Positions 10,505 through 21,859 are shown, numbered from the stretch's first letter. The stretch: 64,000 nucleotides of DNA from Gari tellinella (GCA_922989275.2 OV277866.1:37899246-37963245), one strand, 5' to 3'. Notes: generated by a model not told the origin, from the sequence alone. A program made the numbers and translations.

Positions 10505-10862
10505 CAGCGCTCCCTCTCTACAACGGCCCTCCCAACAACGATTCCCTCCTTACAACGACTCTTGCCGCTGTTCCCGAAACTTGACAGTTATGTCTAACGC
10601 TTTTATTAATGCAATATCGTCTGCTTAAAATTGTCGTTTGCTGTTTTTCTAAAAGTTACATATTGGACCATTTCAGAGTAAAACACTTAATTACGAGTGA
10701 CAAACAGCTTGAATCCAGATAAGACGTCGCGTTACGCGGCGTCTGATCTGGATTCAAGCTGTTTGCAAATGTAAGCCAAATTCCCTCCCTGTAACGACTC
10801 CCTCCGAATAACAAACATATTTTGTGTCTCCCATTGGGTGTCGTTGTAGAGAGGGAACGCTG
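10505..10862 (+). mobile_element. Family G MITE, reference copy
   Basis: A 358-bp element with ends CAGCGCTCCCTCTCTACAAC and GTAGAGAGGGAACGCTG, duplicating TA (10503-10504, 10863-10864). Subterminal CCTCCGAAYAACRC blocks occur at both ends. The hairpin (about 10702-10767) is the family G version of type I: CAAACAGCTTGAATCC / GGATTCAAGCTGTTTG with core GACGTCGCGTTACGCGGCGTC. The outer context GAGTGACAAACAG resembles that of B and of the long A form. No coding capacity. Confidence 0.9.
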
Positions 10863-10864
10863 TA

Positions 10865-11275
10865 TATACAAAATTATCCCCCTCTCTCTAACATATCTCT
10901 CTTTTTACACTTTCGTTCTCGCTCCAAGGTAATGTCCAACTCTCTGACTCCCTGTATATGTTTGTCTTTCTGTCTGTCTCTGACTCCCTGTCTCTGTAGG
11001 TTTGTCTGTCTGTACTCTCTCTCTCTCTCATGCTCTATTCCAGGCTCTTTATATATCTCTCTGTGTCTGTGTCTGTATATCCTTTTTTCTCCACACCACC
11101 CTTTCTTCATTTCTCTCTGTATGTCTGCCCATACATATATATCATCATGGCTGTCCATATGTTCTATCTCCGTCTCTCTGTCCGTCTCTCTGTTTCTGTC
11201 CGACGCCCTTCCCGACTATCTATCTTCCCATATCTCTCTGTGTTCCTTTCTCTCTCTCCTCGACGCTCTTTTATG
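10865..11275. repeat. Pyrimidine-rich degenerate microsatellite
   Basis: About 400 bp of imperfect CTCT, TCTG and CCCTG tracts on the + strand. Open frames in several registers are compositional. It starts just beyond the TA of the family G element. Confidence 0.85.
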
Positions 11276-11557
11276 ATATGGTGTTTTTGCAGGCAGCTGT
11301 GCACTTTTATACTTTTAACTTCTCTTTCGATCGGTAACAGTTTTAAAGCACTTGTTCAGTTCAACCAACGACTCATAACAGCATCATTTAACACATTCTT
11401 ATCTTATCAAGCTGATGTTACGTCGAGATTAAACTATTTGCGTACTTGAAATAATACGTTGATTCTCGACATAAACCCCACAGTTTGTCTTAAGAGCTGC
11501 TTGCATCCGGATTCAAGCTTTCACTCTTCCAGAGTTACACATCTACGTGTACATCTA

Positions 11558-11803
11558 CAGTGGAGAAAACGTTATTCTTTCCCGTTTAAACGCAAACGTA
11601 CGCAAACGCAAAGCACTAAAACGTAGAAAAGTGCAATTTTTGGACAATTCTGATAATTCATGTTTATCTTGGTGGCAAACAGTTTGGAGCCTGATCAGAC
11701 GCCGGGTTACCCGGCGTCTGATCTGGCTCCAAACTGTTTGCACTGCAAATAATAGTTTTAGCGTAAACGCGTTTATTGGTAAAGAATAACGTTTTCTCCA
11801 CTG
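11558..11803 (-). mobile_element. Family A MITE
   Basis: TA at 11556-11557 and 11804-11805. Both ends carry the GAGAAAACG variant. Hairpin intact. Confidence 0.92.
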
Positions 11804-11820
11804 TAACTCTTCGCCTGCTA

Positions 11821-12086
11821 CATTGCCTCCTTCCTACAACGACACTCTGAACAAAGATTTCCTCCTTACAACAACTAAACTAGTGTCGCTCGTTTTGACA
11901 GAAAAAGACTAATAACGAGTAGCAAACAGCCTGAATTTAGATCGGATGTCGCGTTACGCGTCGTCTGATCTGGATACGCGCTGTTTGCAAACGTAAGCCA
12001 ACCCCCCCCCCCCTAAAACAACTCCCTCCGAATAACGCACATAATTTTTGTCTCCCATTGTGTGATGTTTTAGAGAGGGATCACTG
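11821..12086 (+). mobile_element. Family G MITE, decayed
   Basis: TA (11819-11820) CATTGCCTCCTTCCTACAAC at the left, GAGAGGGATCACTG TA at the right. The hairpin core is GGATGTCGCGTTACGCGTCGTC. A C12 run at 12002-12013 sits in the right subterminal region. It lies 17 bp from the family A copy. Confidence 0.8.
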
Positions 12087-12270
12087 TACAATATATAACC
12101 CGGTTCATATTTGTCAGCTGTACATGTAGTATTGTTTTTTAAATATTAATTGCTAAGCCGTTTTAGCATAAGACATCTTATCACGAAGTGGAGACGAGAA
12201 ACATTGAATCCTGATCTGGATTCAAACTGTTCGCAAGGCGACCTTGTGGAACGGACAACGTTCTTTTTAA

Positions 12271-12475
12271 CCCTTTGCCTGCTGGTCGCGACTTTATTGA
12301 TTTATGGAAACAGTTTAGATCCAGATCAGACGCCGCGTAACGCGGCGTCTGATCTAGATCCAAACTGTTTGACACTCTTCTTTAGGTTTCTTTACTTACA
12401 AAATGTATAAATCTTAATTTAGCAAACTTTGCAGACGAAAATTTCGAAGCAGACGACATCACCGCAGGATAAGGG
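12271..12475 (+). mobile_element. Family B MITE, GCCTGCTGG subtype
   Basis: TTAA (12267-12270), CCCTTTGCCTGCTGG at the left, GCAGGATAAGGGTAA at the right. The hairpin has perfect inner arms around GACGCCGCGTAACGCGGCGTC. GTTTAGATCC on the left arm faces GATCCAAAC on the right. Confidence 0.85.
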
Positions 12476-12628
12476 TAAACTTTTAAACGCAACTGACATG
12501 CAAACGCAATACAATAGAATGTAGAAAGTAACTCTTCTTGTTAAACAAAATGACGATTCATTTTTCTTTAAGTTGAAAATAGTTTGGTACCTGATCAGTC
12601 GTCGGGTTGCATTGGATCACAAACGTAT

Positions 12629-12864
12629 TAACTGATTTGTGCCTGGCGTCCCATAGATATGACATAGTAGGCAAGCAGTGCTGACTCAGAACAGACGCCG
12701 CATAATGCGGCGTCTTATCGGAGTGTATGATACATTATTTACTGATAGGAATTTCAATACAAATCAATTTAAAAATAAAAAATTAGACCAGGCACTCCTT
12801 ATATAACAATGGACTAATCGAATATAATATCATAAGCATGGAATAATCCACTGTGTCCAAATAT
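12629..12864 (+). mobile_element. Family C MITE, decayed
   Basis: ATTTGTGCCTGGCGTCCCATAG at the left and CACTGTGTCCAAATATATTT at the right parallel the intact copy at 33395. The hairpin core GACGCCGCATAATGCGGCGTC is intact while the outer arms have diverged. Confidence 0.65.
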
Positions 12865-13105
12865 ATTTATTGGGAATGCGTATCATCTAAACTTTATAGC
12901 AGGCAAGTAGCTATAGTAACATAAGATGCACTAGTATCATCAGTCTGCAAAATACTGTTGAATGCAACAATTACAATTTTGTTTGTCGTCTTTAATTCAT
13001 GAAACTTCAAAATGAGTACAGAGCAGTTTATTTTGGTGACCAGCGTGATCTGGGTCCAAGCTATTTGCACATTACGTAGCGATGAAGTAATATTGAACAG
13101 ACTAA

Positions 13106-13339
13106 CCCTTTCAACCCTACAGCCCTCTGTAGAGATGTCTGGTTGTTTATGCAAACAGTGTAGACTCTGATCAGAGGGCTCCTATAGGAGCCCTCCGATC
13201 AGAGTCTGCACTGTTTGATATTTTCATTGTTTTTTTGTTGTCATACCAAAAATGTAACAGTAGATTGGTTCAAATGCCTCTGCTGGAAGAGTCCAATAGG
13301 AGTATAAATACCCACAATAGATATTTAGGGTTGAAAGGG
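13106..13339 (+). mobile_element. Family D MITE, second subtype, CTAA duplication
   Basis: Perfect ends CCCTTTCAACCCTA...GGGTTGAAAGGG lie between CTAA (13102-13105) and CTAA (13340-13343). A direct CTAA duplication suggests slight relaxation of the TTAA target. The hairpin runs from CAAACAGTGTAGACTCTGATC at about 13152 to CTGCACTGTTTG, with centre GAGGGCTCCTATAGGAGCCCTC. Related copy: 36061. Confidence 0.85.
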
Positions 13340-13632
13340 CTAAACTTTCTGCTTTACTGTCAATCTGCTTTAAACATTCAGTTGCCTTATAAAATTTCAA
13401 TGGTCGTAATGGTAGGATTTATCATACCATTGAAACTGACCCCTGATCCTTCATTTAGTGTCAACTTTTACAAGGGACCAGATGAGAAATTAAGGGTCTT
13501 ATATATCATTAGTCCGCGGAGGAAATGTACGTATCTTTCTCATCATAGAGGGCGGAAATAAAGGATTTCCTGATTCAACTGGTCTACGCTGATAAAAACA
13601 CAATGGTCCGGCAGCTGTGTCGCCTGGCTTAG

Positions 13633-13828
13633 CCCTTTTTCTGTTTACCCAGAATATATTGGTATTTGCAAACAGTTTGGATCCAGATCAGACGCCGAGT
13701 AACTCGGCGTCTGATCTGGATCCAAACTGTTTGACACTCGTATCGACGTGTCTTTAAGATACCTAAAAGTTTGAATTCGAAACAAGAAAAGTAGAAGGCA
13801 AAGATGATGTCTTGGCAACGAAAGGGGG
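13633..13828 (+). mobile_element. Family B MITE with perfect hairpin
   Basis: Bounded by TTAG and CTAA. The hairpin (13669-13733) is perfect apart from the loop, with centre GCCGAGTAACTCGGC: the CG pair next to the loop of other copies is an AG/CT pair here. Confidence 0.75.
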
Positions 13829-14013
13829 CTAAATCAATGTATGCCTGGATATAGACAATGAATGTTTCCATTGTTCGTGTTGGGCGAGTCCATTAGCAAT
13901 TACAGTGGAACCTGTATAAAACTGCAATACAACGACAATATCTATATTCATGTACCCAAAACACGTAAAATAGAATTTTAAAGATTTCAATCAAGTATAG
14001 TCCTTTCATGACT

Positions 14014-14188
14014 GGAGTAAAACCTCTGTATTACATGTACGATGTATACATGTACATGTTGTAAAAGACAGGTGACAGCTAAATGCGACGAAATTTCTGA
14101 TTTACTGTCGCATTGCTTTAAGTAGTCACCTGTCGTAAACACCTAATAAATATGAAAAATTATTGGTCGGTATAGAGAGGATTCACTG
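14014..14188 (+). mobile_element. Family H MITE
   Basis: GGAGTAAAACCTCTGTATT at the left, GAGAGGATTCACTG TA at the right. The interior has AGGTGACAGCTAAATGCGAC against GTCGCATTGCTTTAAGTAG, a weakened type II hairpin. It also carries ACATGTACATGT runs. Confidence 0.7.
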
Positions 14189-14291
14189 TATTTGTTTAAC
14201 TGTTTTCAAAGTAGCCTTTTGGCTACATTGGCAGTGAAAGAACTAAAAGAAAACGTTGAACTTATTTTGAAACGTCTATCACATACATGTA

Positions 14292-14642
14292 CAGTGTTCC
14301 CTCCCTACAACGGCCCTCCAAACAACGACTCCCTCCCTACAACGACCCTTGCCGCAGTTCCCTAAATAGGACATTTATGTCTAACGCTTTTACTGCTGCA
14401 ATGTCTTATTTGCTTAAAGTTGTTGTATGCTGTTTTACATAATGGACATTTTGACGGAAAAAAAACTTAATGAGGAGTGACAAACAGCTTGAATCCAGAT
14501 CAGACGCCGCGTAAAGCGGCGACTGATCTGGATTCAAGCTGTTTGCAAATGTACGCCATTTTCCCTCCCTATAAAGACTCCCTCTGAACAACGCATATTA
14601 TTGTTGTCTCCCATTGGATGTCGTTGTAGAGAGGGAACGCTG
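14292..14642 (+). mobile_element. Family G MITE, well preserved
   Basis: CAGTGTTCCCTCCCTACAAC / GTAGAGAGGGAACGCTG, with TA (14290-14291) on the left and TG on the right. Length 351 bp. The hairpin has one unpaired change (GCGTAAAGCGGCGACTG). Confidence 0.9.
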
Positions 14643-14815
14643 TGCATGCATCACAAAGGTAGGAAACCTTTAATTCTATAAACGGCAAGTTCAACCATCC
14701 GTCTTAACCCTTACCTTGACAAAATATATTTTGCTAAACTGTTGTCGTCTTTGGTTACATGTATATTTAAAATTCAAAACTTGGAAATGATACTTAAGAA
14801 AAATTGATAAAATTG

Positions 14816-14882
14816 CCAAACAATTTGGATTCAAATCAGACGCCGCGTTACGCGGCATTCGGTCTTGATCAACATTCTTTAC
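14816..14882. repeat. Type I hairpin, one arm decayed
   Basis: CAAACAATTTGGATTCAAATC and core GACGCCGCGTTACGCGGC are clear. The right outer arm is degraded to TTGATCAACATTCTTTAC. Confidence 0.6.
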
Positions 14883-14939
14883 AATGTCGAGTGTTGTGGC
14901 TTTTGTAATCATGAAGCATTTATAAGCATAATTAAAATA

Positions 14940-15165
14940 CAATGGAGAAGGCGGTATTCCTTCTCAATAAACGCATTTACGCTAAACGTTCATTTCCATT
15001 GAAAACATTTAAGAGCCAGATCAGACGCCGGGTCACCCGGCGTCTGATCAGGCTCCTAAATGTTTGATACTCAGATTAAAATGAACTATTGTTAGAAATA
15101 ATTTAAAAAACTGATATTTTCTTCTTTATAGTGCTTTGCGTTTTCGTTTCGTTTTCGTTTAAACT
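14940..15165 (+). mobile_element. Family A MITE, decayed, hairpin rewritten on both arms
   Basis: TA (14938-14939) CAATGGAGAAGGCGG at the left, GTTTCGTTTTCGTTTAAAC near the right end. The right TIR is unclear. The outer hairpin arms are AACATTTAAGAGCC and GGCTCCTAAATGTT: both differ from AACAGTTTGGAGCC in the same way. Confidence 0.75.
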
Positions 15166-15930
15166 GTATAAAATCGTGTTACGTTTATAAAAGCAAATGG
15201 CACTGTCACTGAACGTCGCCCTTTCAACAGAATCTGATGCTTTACAAAAATAAGGAAAAGTTACTTGTAGATCGAAATAAGAGGAAAACTTCAAGTCTGC
15301 GACAAACACTGATTTCCGGCCATATTGTCGTCTGCTTTAAAATTGTTATCTGTAATTTGTTTTCGAATTCGATCGCTTTAGTTTTTCTTCAAAGATAAAA
15401 TGTACTTTGAAATGAGTGCAAAACAACTTGGAACTTGATAAAGCGTCTAAATTGATCCAACTAGTTAACAGTTGTAAATAAAGTCGCCAATTGGAATGCA
15501 AGGGCCGTACTAATGAATATCTATGTATACATTTATTGTATGTTTGTGTGTTTATTATAAAATATTTACTATTACATAATCAAGTTGCAGCAATTGGAAT
15601 AAAATGGTAGTCCAGTGGTTTTTAAAGGAATACAAAAACAACGAAGTTTGTTTTGTTTGTTTTGTTTTGTTTTTAAAAATAAAACCATTCTAAACATTAG
15701 GACTGTTGATGGTATTAAAACAAGAGGAAGCTTAAATCAAATTGAAGGTAAAAACGCATACTGCTTTTAATACAGTGTCTAAAACAAAAAACAAACCTTT
15801 ATTATTAGTTATCATAATAGCATCTTACTTAAAATGAAACTGAACAAAAACAATATAAACTGCCATTTTGATATAATTGTGAACTAAGTGTTTAGCATAA
15901 CGAATGCACATAATTATATACATGTACTAG
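15166..15930. other. AT-rich DNA, no gene recognised
   Basis: Contains a (TTTTG)n patch near 15645-15675 and a weak family B-like tail (CATATTGTCGTCTGC) near 15322. No coding or RNA gene is seen. Confidence 0.45.
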
Positions 15931-15935
15931 TGATA

Positions 15936-16162
15936 CAGTGGATAATCTGTTATTCTTTCCCGTTTAAACGCAAACGTACGCAAACGCAAAGCAGTAAAAC
16001 GTAGAAAAGTGCAAGTTTTGGACAATTCTGATAATTCATATTTATCTTGGTGGCAAACAGTTTGGAGCCTGATCAGACGCCGGGTTACCAAACGTTTTGC
16101 AATAGAAACAATAGTTTTAGCGTAAACGCGTTTATTGGGAAAGAATAACGTATTCTCCACTG
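15936..16162 (-). mobile_element. Family A MITE with broken hairpin
   Basis: TA at 15934-15935 and 16163-16164. The hairpin keeps the arm GATCAGACGCCGGGTTACC and then jumps to AAACGTTTTGC, so about 20 bp of the second arm is missing from the loop outward. Length 227 bp. Confidence 0.9.
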
Positions 16163-16193
16163 TAGCTGGGTTTTACACTAAAGTCGTGTTTAA

Positions 16194-16436
16194 CACTTTG
16201 AACCCTAGACCCGCATAAAGGCGTTCTTTTCAAACAGTGTACATATGAATAGTACACTTGTCCTATGCAAACAGTGAAGACCCAGATAAGAGGGCTCCGA
16301 AAGGAGCCATCTGATCTGGGCCTTCACTGTTTGTCATAATGCTAAACATTGACAAAAACAACCCTTAAAAGTCCGAAATAGACTACACTAAAATGGAAAC
16401 TGGAATTGTCCATTTAAAGTATCAGGGAGGAAAGAG
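16194..16436 (+). mobile_element. Family D MITE
   Basis: TTAA at 16190-16193 and 16437-16440. Length 243 bp. The hairpin (about 16269-16333) has centre GAGGGCTCCGAAAGGAGCC with arms CAAACAGTGAAGACCCAGAT / ATCTGGGCCTTCACTGTTTG. Compared with the 57630 copy, the CCCTG / CAGGG pair is CCCAG / CTGGG here, changed on both arms. Confidence 0.85.
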
Positions 16437-16521
16437 TTAAGTAATTTTTTATAGAGACAGTTATACAGCGAACTAAGGATACATGCACACATGTAGCAAT
16501 AGACAACCCGCATGCTGCATG

Positions 16522-16806
16522 TATACAGAAGATATTATTCTTTCCCGTTCAAAAGAAAACCAATTGCAAACGCAACATACATGTAATAAAATTAAGAAAA
16601 TGACTTTTGGAAATGTGGACACTATTAAACCGTTTGGAGCCTGAACAGAAGCAAAATGTTCAAAATAATAAACAATGGGTCTGATTGTGTTAGAAGAAAC
16701 GTGTGTTATTGGAAGAGTAAAATTTTAAATTATCTTCAATTGTAGTTCGTGTACATAATAATTATTATCGTGTATTAGGCAAACAATAACGTTTTATCCA
16801 CTTTAC
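16522..16806 (-). mobile_element. Family A remnant
   Basis: ACAGAAGATATTATTCTTTCCCG at the left and CAATAACGTTTTATCCACTT at the right are family A TIR relics. The hairpin survives only as AAACCGTTTGGAGCCTGAACAG. Confidence 0.5.
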
Positions 16807-17185
16807 AACAGATAAAGCATTTGACAAAGAATGTACATGTATATACATACATGTAGGTATACATGTATCACCTTGCGCCCTGTATCAGCAACTGGCCAGT
16901 CTCCGAAACCGTTTGATACTGAGCACTTTGATAGGGCCAGTCATCAAACGGTCATTAAGTGCAGTATAAATCAACCCTACGATCCGCGGTCGCTTTTCAT
17001 ACATCTATTATCTACTTCAAAGCTCAGCCATTTTACGGTTTAGAGAAAGCATTAATACGCGTTTGATCAATTTCACCCATCAATGATTTATTTGGTGCCT
17101 GAAAGACCCCGTTTCCTTATACATAAAAATCAACATACAGTTAAAATGTGGCTAAGCAGCTCATAATAGAATATGATATATACGT

Positions 17186-17297
17186 GTTTGATACAGATGA
17201 CTGCTTAATGAAGGACAACATTAAAGCAGAAAGCTCCAATAGGAGCTTTCTGCTTTAATTTTGTCCTTCATTAAATAGTATCGTGTTATTAGAGAGA
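17186..17297. repeat. Type II hairpin variant
   Basis: ACTGCTTAATGAAGGACAAC / TTTTGTCCTTCATTAA arms with centre GAAAGCTCCAATAGGAGCTTTC. The outer arms differ from the family E version (AGCAGGCTGAAAG), and the change is present on both arms. ATTAGAGAGATAA at the right hints at a family H end. Confidence 0.75.
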
Positions 17298-17299
17298 TA

Positions 17300-18175
17300 A
17301 ATGGTTCTTTAAAGAGTAGCCGCTCAACACAGGGGTGACTAATACTTTTCCTGGTGTCTGTTTCAGGTGATTTGGGACCTAAAGGAAGCATGCTATCATC
17401 ATTATCATGATAGTTTTGGTGATTTTGGGGTTTTGTTAAATATACTCATGTATACATGTATGTATAATTAGCTACTGTTCCATAAGATTATGATCTAATC
17501 ATGGTGACTGACAGGCCTTTTGGATCAGGTACTAAATAAACAAAATGTTGCAATATAGTATTTTGTACAATGCACATGTTAATTATCACTAAAATAAAAC
17601 ATTTACTTATACCTACATATATACAAATACAGTCTTTTGTCGTTAAGATACTCAATTCTTTATCAATCTTTTTACATGTATTTGGTCTTAATAGAAGGGT
17701 TTATTTAACCAATTAAAACCTTGCTTCGTATACACGTATCCGTTATTACTTTAATAGTGTGCCTGCGACAAAAACAAGTGTCATACATGTAGCTACGATA
17801 TCCCAAAAGTCCAGTCTGCGCTGTTAAAATATTGATAAAGGAAAAACAAAATTTATTATCAGTAAAACTGGACTAGACTTGATTAAAACTGGAATCGTCC
17901 ATTATAAGTTCATAGGCAAGTGGGTTAAAGGAGGTACTACACGTATCTAGACTTATTTGATTGGGTACATTCATCTATGCAAAGGCGCGAATTGACTGAC
18001 TTGATTCATATCAGTCGTCAAGTAGCTCAGAGTCTGATTTGTCAACACTGTTTAAATTCCAATCGCTAATTCTTCAGTGAAAATGTTTACTTTATTTTAT
18101 TTAAATTTTTTTACAAAAACAACTAGAAATACAAGACAAATGTAAAACATGCGATTTTAAGGAAGGAACATTGCT
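17300..18175. other. AT-rich DNA with a possible family D relic
   Basis: AACTGGAATCGTCCATTATAAG at about 17885-17906 and GTGGGTTAA near 17922 resemble the right part of the D element at 16194. Otherwise nothing is recognised. Confidence 0.4.
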
Positions 18176-18177
18176 TA

Positions 18178-18423
18178 CAGTGGAGAATGTGTTATTCTTT
18201 CCCAATAAAAACGTTTACGCTAAAACTATTATTTGCAGTGCAAACAGTTTGGAGCCAGATCAGACGCCGGGTAACCCGGCGTCTGATCAGGCTCCAAACT
18301 GTTTGCCACCAAGATAAACAAGAATTATCAGAATTGTCTAAAAGTTGTTCTTTTCTACGTTTTAGTGTTTTGCGTTTGCGTACGTTTGCGTTTAAACGGG
18401 AAAGAATAACAGATTCTCCACTG
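18178..18423 (+). mobile_element. Family A MITE
   Basis: TA at 18176-18177 and 18424-18425. Nearly identical to the 7209 copy. Hairpin perfect. Confidence 0.93.
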
Positions 18424-18881
18424 TAGCTAATCACAAGTAGAAGAATACATGCATGTTTTTTTTATGAAAATTAAATAACATCTATATTTCTTTTTCAGCA
18501 AACTGTATGCTTATACGCCTTCATGAGTGCTCAAGAGTTCACGATAAAAGCCATGGATGTTATGTCAAACAAGTATCGAAATTACACAAATGATACTTCA
18601 TGCGGGTATGCATTTATGTAGTTTTTCAATACATGTAGTCAATATTTCCAAAGTGTCAGTCTTCTTTGAAGTTACTTTTTTAGTTTCATCCTGCTTTGAA
18701 CAGCTATTTATCTTAAACAGGAGCCACTAATCTTTATTTGGAATTTTAATATACATGTGTCAGAATTAGATGTAATAGGTATTGACTGCATCAATACTAC
18801 TTACCTTTAATTGGCTTTCATTTGTTATCATTAACAACACATAAATTATGTCATTTCTATATTTCATTTCACTTCTTTTAA

Positions 18882-19126
18882 CCCTTTCCCCCAATAGAAG
18901 CGCCTTTTAGCGGATATGATTTATTCATCCGCTGAAGAAAATAGTTCCAATTTAATCAGTAATGAATATGTATTATAGGGAATAGTTTCTATATTATAGC
19001 ACATGATAGCTTAAAGCAGGCTGAAAGTAAAGCAGAATGCGCCCTAAGGCGCATTCTGCTTTACTTTCAGCCTGCTTTAAGAAGTCGACTATATTCAATA
19101 ATAGAAATAGACTATCAGGTAAAGGA
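18882..19126 (+). mobile_element. Family E MITE (TTAA, type II hairpin), reference copy
   Basis: TTAA at 18878-18881 and 19127-19130. A 245-bp element with ends CCCTTTCCCCCAATAG and CTATCAGGTAAAGGA. The type II hairpin (about 19010-19084) has arms AGCTTAAAGCAGGCTGAAAG and CTTTCAGCCTGCTTTAAG around AATGCGCCCTAAGGCGCATT. A conserved GAAGAAAATAGTTCCAAT block lies on one side. TTAA flanks with CCC/GGG termini point to piggyBac-type transposition. No coding capacity. Confidence 0.9.
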
Positions 19127-19184
19127 TTAATGTACTTTACTGTATCATTACTTTGTGTTTCCTCACATTCGGTGTCATATTACG

Positions 19185-19300
19185 CTTACTGCACATTGCA
19201 TACGAAACATCAAGCTAACGCAATGCAATAGAATATAGAAAAATTAGTTAAAAGTGAATTGCTAAACCTGGTCAGGCGCCATGTGATTCAGAGTCTGATG
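19185..19300 (-). repeat. Family A relic
   Basis: AACGCAATGCAATAGAATATAG and CTGGTCAGGCGCCATGTGATTC are degenerate family A interior and hairpin. The ends are lost. Confidence 0.4.
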
Positions 19301-19516
19301 TGGAAAAAAATTTTTGGAAATCAAACCTTGTTATTTAAGCAAAACATGTTATTCGAAGATAATAGCGCACTCTACTCTGTAGGTTTAACAGGAAAGGACA
19401 ATACCCTTTCACCCAAAATACAAAAACATACTGTGATACAACGCACTATTGTTTTAGTGCATTTCATTGAAAAGGCAAGACAGGAAGCAATGCATCTTTC
19501 AATGCATTGCAACTTA

Positions 19517-19762
19517 CAGTGGAGAATCTGTTATTCTTTCCCGTTTAAACGCAAACGTACGCAAACGCAAAGCACTAAAACATAGAAAAGAACAACTTTT
19601 GGACAATTCTGATAATTCTTGTTTATCCTGGTGGCAAACAGTTTGGAGCCTGATCAGACGCCGGGTTACCCGGCGTCTGATCTGGCTCCAAACTGTTTGC
19701 ACTGCAAATAATAGTTTTAGCGTAAACGCGTTTATTGGGAAAGAATAACAGATTCTCCACTG
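19517..19762 (-). mobile_element. Family A MITE
   Basis: TA at 19515-19516 and 19763-19764. GAGAATCTG variant at both ends. Hairpin intact. Confidence 0.93.
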
Positions 19763-19906
19763 TAGTTTCGCTGCGTTTAGTTCCCTTTAACCCCTTGTCC
19801 CATAGTCAGAGTGCACATGAATACGCTTCTTGCTTTACTCTTAACCTGTTTTAAATGGTAAACTGCCTATAAATGGGAAAACGGCTATACTTTCAACCTG
19901 CCTTAA

Positions 19907-20152
19907 CCCTTTCCCTGATAGAAGCGACTTTTAGCACATTCATTTTATTTTCACCCGCTGAAGAAAATAGTTCCAATATAAACCATACTGAATATGTGTC
20001 ATATTTAATACTTTCTTTATTCTAGCTGGTAATAGCTTAAAGCAGGCTGAAAGTAAAGCAGAATGCGCCTTAGGGCGCATTATGCTATACTTTCAACCTT
20101 CTTTAAGTAGTCACCTATCTTCAATATTATAACTAGGCTATCAGGTAAAGGG
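19907..20152 (+). mobile_element. Family E MITE
   Basis: TTAA at 19903-19906 and 20153-20156. The 115 bp just upstream (from TTAACCCCTTGTCCCATAG at about 19788) looks like a second, internally deleted E copy that shares the left TTAA. Confidence 0.88.
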
Positions 20153-20156
20153 TTAA

Positions 20157-20630
20157 GCTACTATCTGGAAATATACTGAACAATACATGCCTTCTGTGTT
20201 TCATATTCAGGGCTTTCAAGGTTCGTACTACTTTTCTTAGAGAAGAAATAATAGAAGTGTAAGACACGAATATAATTATGGAGAAATGGGTTAAATGGTA
20301 AATAATAATGCCTACCCCCATTATAAAGGTAAATCAGGACACAATGCGTTAATCCGGCGGTAGATATGTTTCTTGTCGTTATTTATTCGTATGCCTATGT
20401 GTGGGTCTTTTGATGAACGGCGGGCCGACTCTAGCTCTGACATATTTATCGTCAGTAATTGTGCTCGGCTGACATAGCTATTATTTATTCTTCTCTAATG
20501 CATTTTTACCAAACAGTGTGTTTATTCTAGAGTTTCTGGTTTTGCTTCTAGACGGTCTGTGCCACACAGTGTATATATTGGACTGATACCGACTGCAGTC
20601 ACGGTGTCTCTCCCTCCCGCCTGCCAGCCA
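20157..20630. other. Unannotated DNA
   Basis: No repeat end, RNA gene or convincing reading frame. It is slightly GC-richer than its surroundings from 20400 to 20620. Confidence 0.4.
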
Positions 20631-20889
20631 CAGGGCTGCCATTTTCTCCGGATTTTTCCTAAATCTTCGGATTATTGTCCAGTACATGGTAGCTTAAAGT
20701 AGGCTGAAAGTAAAGCAGAATGCGCATTAAGGCACATTCTGCTTTACTTACAGCCTGCTTTAAGCAGTCGCTCGTGAACAAAAATTGAGGAACAGGCTAT
20801 GGGGTAAAGGTACGATTTCGTAAAATCGCATTTGAATAATGCAAATTTGGAAATCTTAGGATTTTTCACTTTAACTTATGGCAGCCCTG
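20631..20889 (+). mobile_element. Family F MITE (hAT-like TIR) carrying a type II hairpin
   Basis: Starts CAGGGCTGCCATTTTCTCCG and ends TTATGGCAGCCCTG, with CAGCCA directly repeated on both sides (20625-20630, 20890-20895). The interior is the family E hairpin (20692-20765) plus E flank AACAGGCTATGGGGTAAAGG, then the family F segment TACGATTTCGTAAAATCGC. The TIR resembles hAT ends, but a 6-bp duplication is shorter than the usual 8 bp, so the superfamily is uncertain. Confidence 0.8.
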
Positions 20890-21024
20890 CAGCCAGGCTC
20901 CCATTTTCAGCTTTCCCAACTGGCTTCTACCAAAAAAAAAAAAAACCCTGATTTAACAGTAAAGTCTTAGTATTACAATCACTTCAAATACTGTTCATTC
21001 TTAGCTCTAAAGCATAGTTTTTAT

Positions 21025-21113
21025 TAAAGCAGAATGGATGTAGAGCAAAAGGCTCCTAAAGGAGCCTTTTGCTTTACTTCTAGTCAGCTTTCAGCTGAAA
21101 TCTGCTTTGAATG
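21025..21113. repeat. Type II-related hairpin
   Basis: GAGCAAAAGGCTCC TAAA GGAGCCTTTTGCT forms a perfect core inside AAAGCAGA...TCTGCTTT outer repeats. Flanking MITE ends are not clear. Confidence 0.65.
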
Positions 21114-21613
21114 TAATATATGATTATTGTTTCTAGTAGTTGTAATAACGGGGCGTTATTGTGTGCGATAGCAGTTTGTAACATTTAACCCCTTCAGACA
21201 CTAAACTATCATCTGCTACAATATTGTCATCTGCCATAGTTTCTTAATTAGTTGTGCGGTTTGTTTTTTATCTTGAGACACGTCGATAAGGGTGTCAAAC
21301 AGTTTGGCTCCTGACCAAAACGTCGTGTAACATTAGGTCAGCATGTCTGAATATTTATACCGCAAACACAATTCAGAGATATTTCCAAAAACAAGTATAA
21401 TCCAGTGTTTGTTTAAATGTGTTCGTTTCAATATTCCTCTATTGCTTAAACGGACAATAACTTAAGAGTCATTGTTGCATTAAGCGGTCACTCAATAGAA
21501 AAGTCATGCGCAGTAATTGATACAGTATTTGCCTAATGCAGGATAAACATAATATTTAAATAAACACATGAGTTCTTTATAAAATTTCCAGCATTGATTA
21601 TCATCAACTAATA

Positions 21614-21859
21614 CAGTGGAGAATCTGTTATTCTTTCCCAATAAACGCGTTTACGCTAAAACTATTATTTGCAGTGCAAACAGTTTGGAGCCAGATCAGA
21701 CGCCGGGTAACCCGGCATCTGATCAGGCTCCAAACTGTTTGCCACCAAGATAAATATGAATTATCAAGATTGTCAAAAAGTTGTACTTTTCTACTTTTTA
21801 GTGTTTTGCGTTTGCGTACGTTTGCGTTTAAACGGGAAAGAATAACAGATTCTCCACTG
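21614..21859 (+). mobile_element. Family A MITE
   Basis: TA at 21612-21613 and 21860-21861. One hairpin mismatch (CCGGCATC for CCGGCGTC). Otherwise like the 7209 copy. Confidence 0.93.

Noticed and set aside
10223..11449. Several long + strand frames rich in Ser, Leu, Cys and Tyr
   Set aside because: Pyrimidine-rich microsatellite DNA has few stop codons. No motif or splice context is present.
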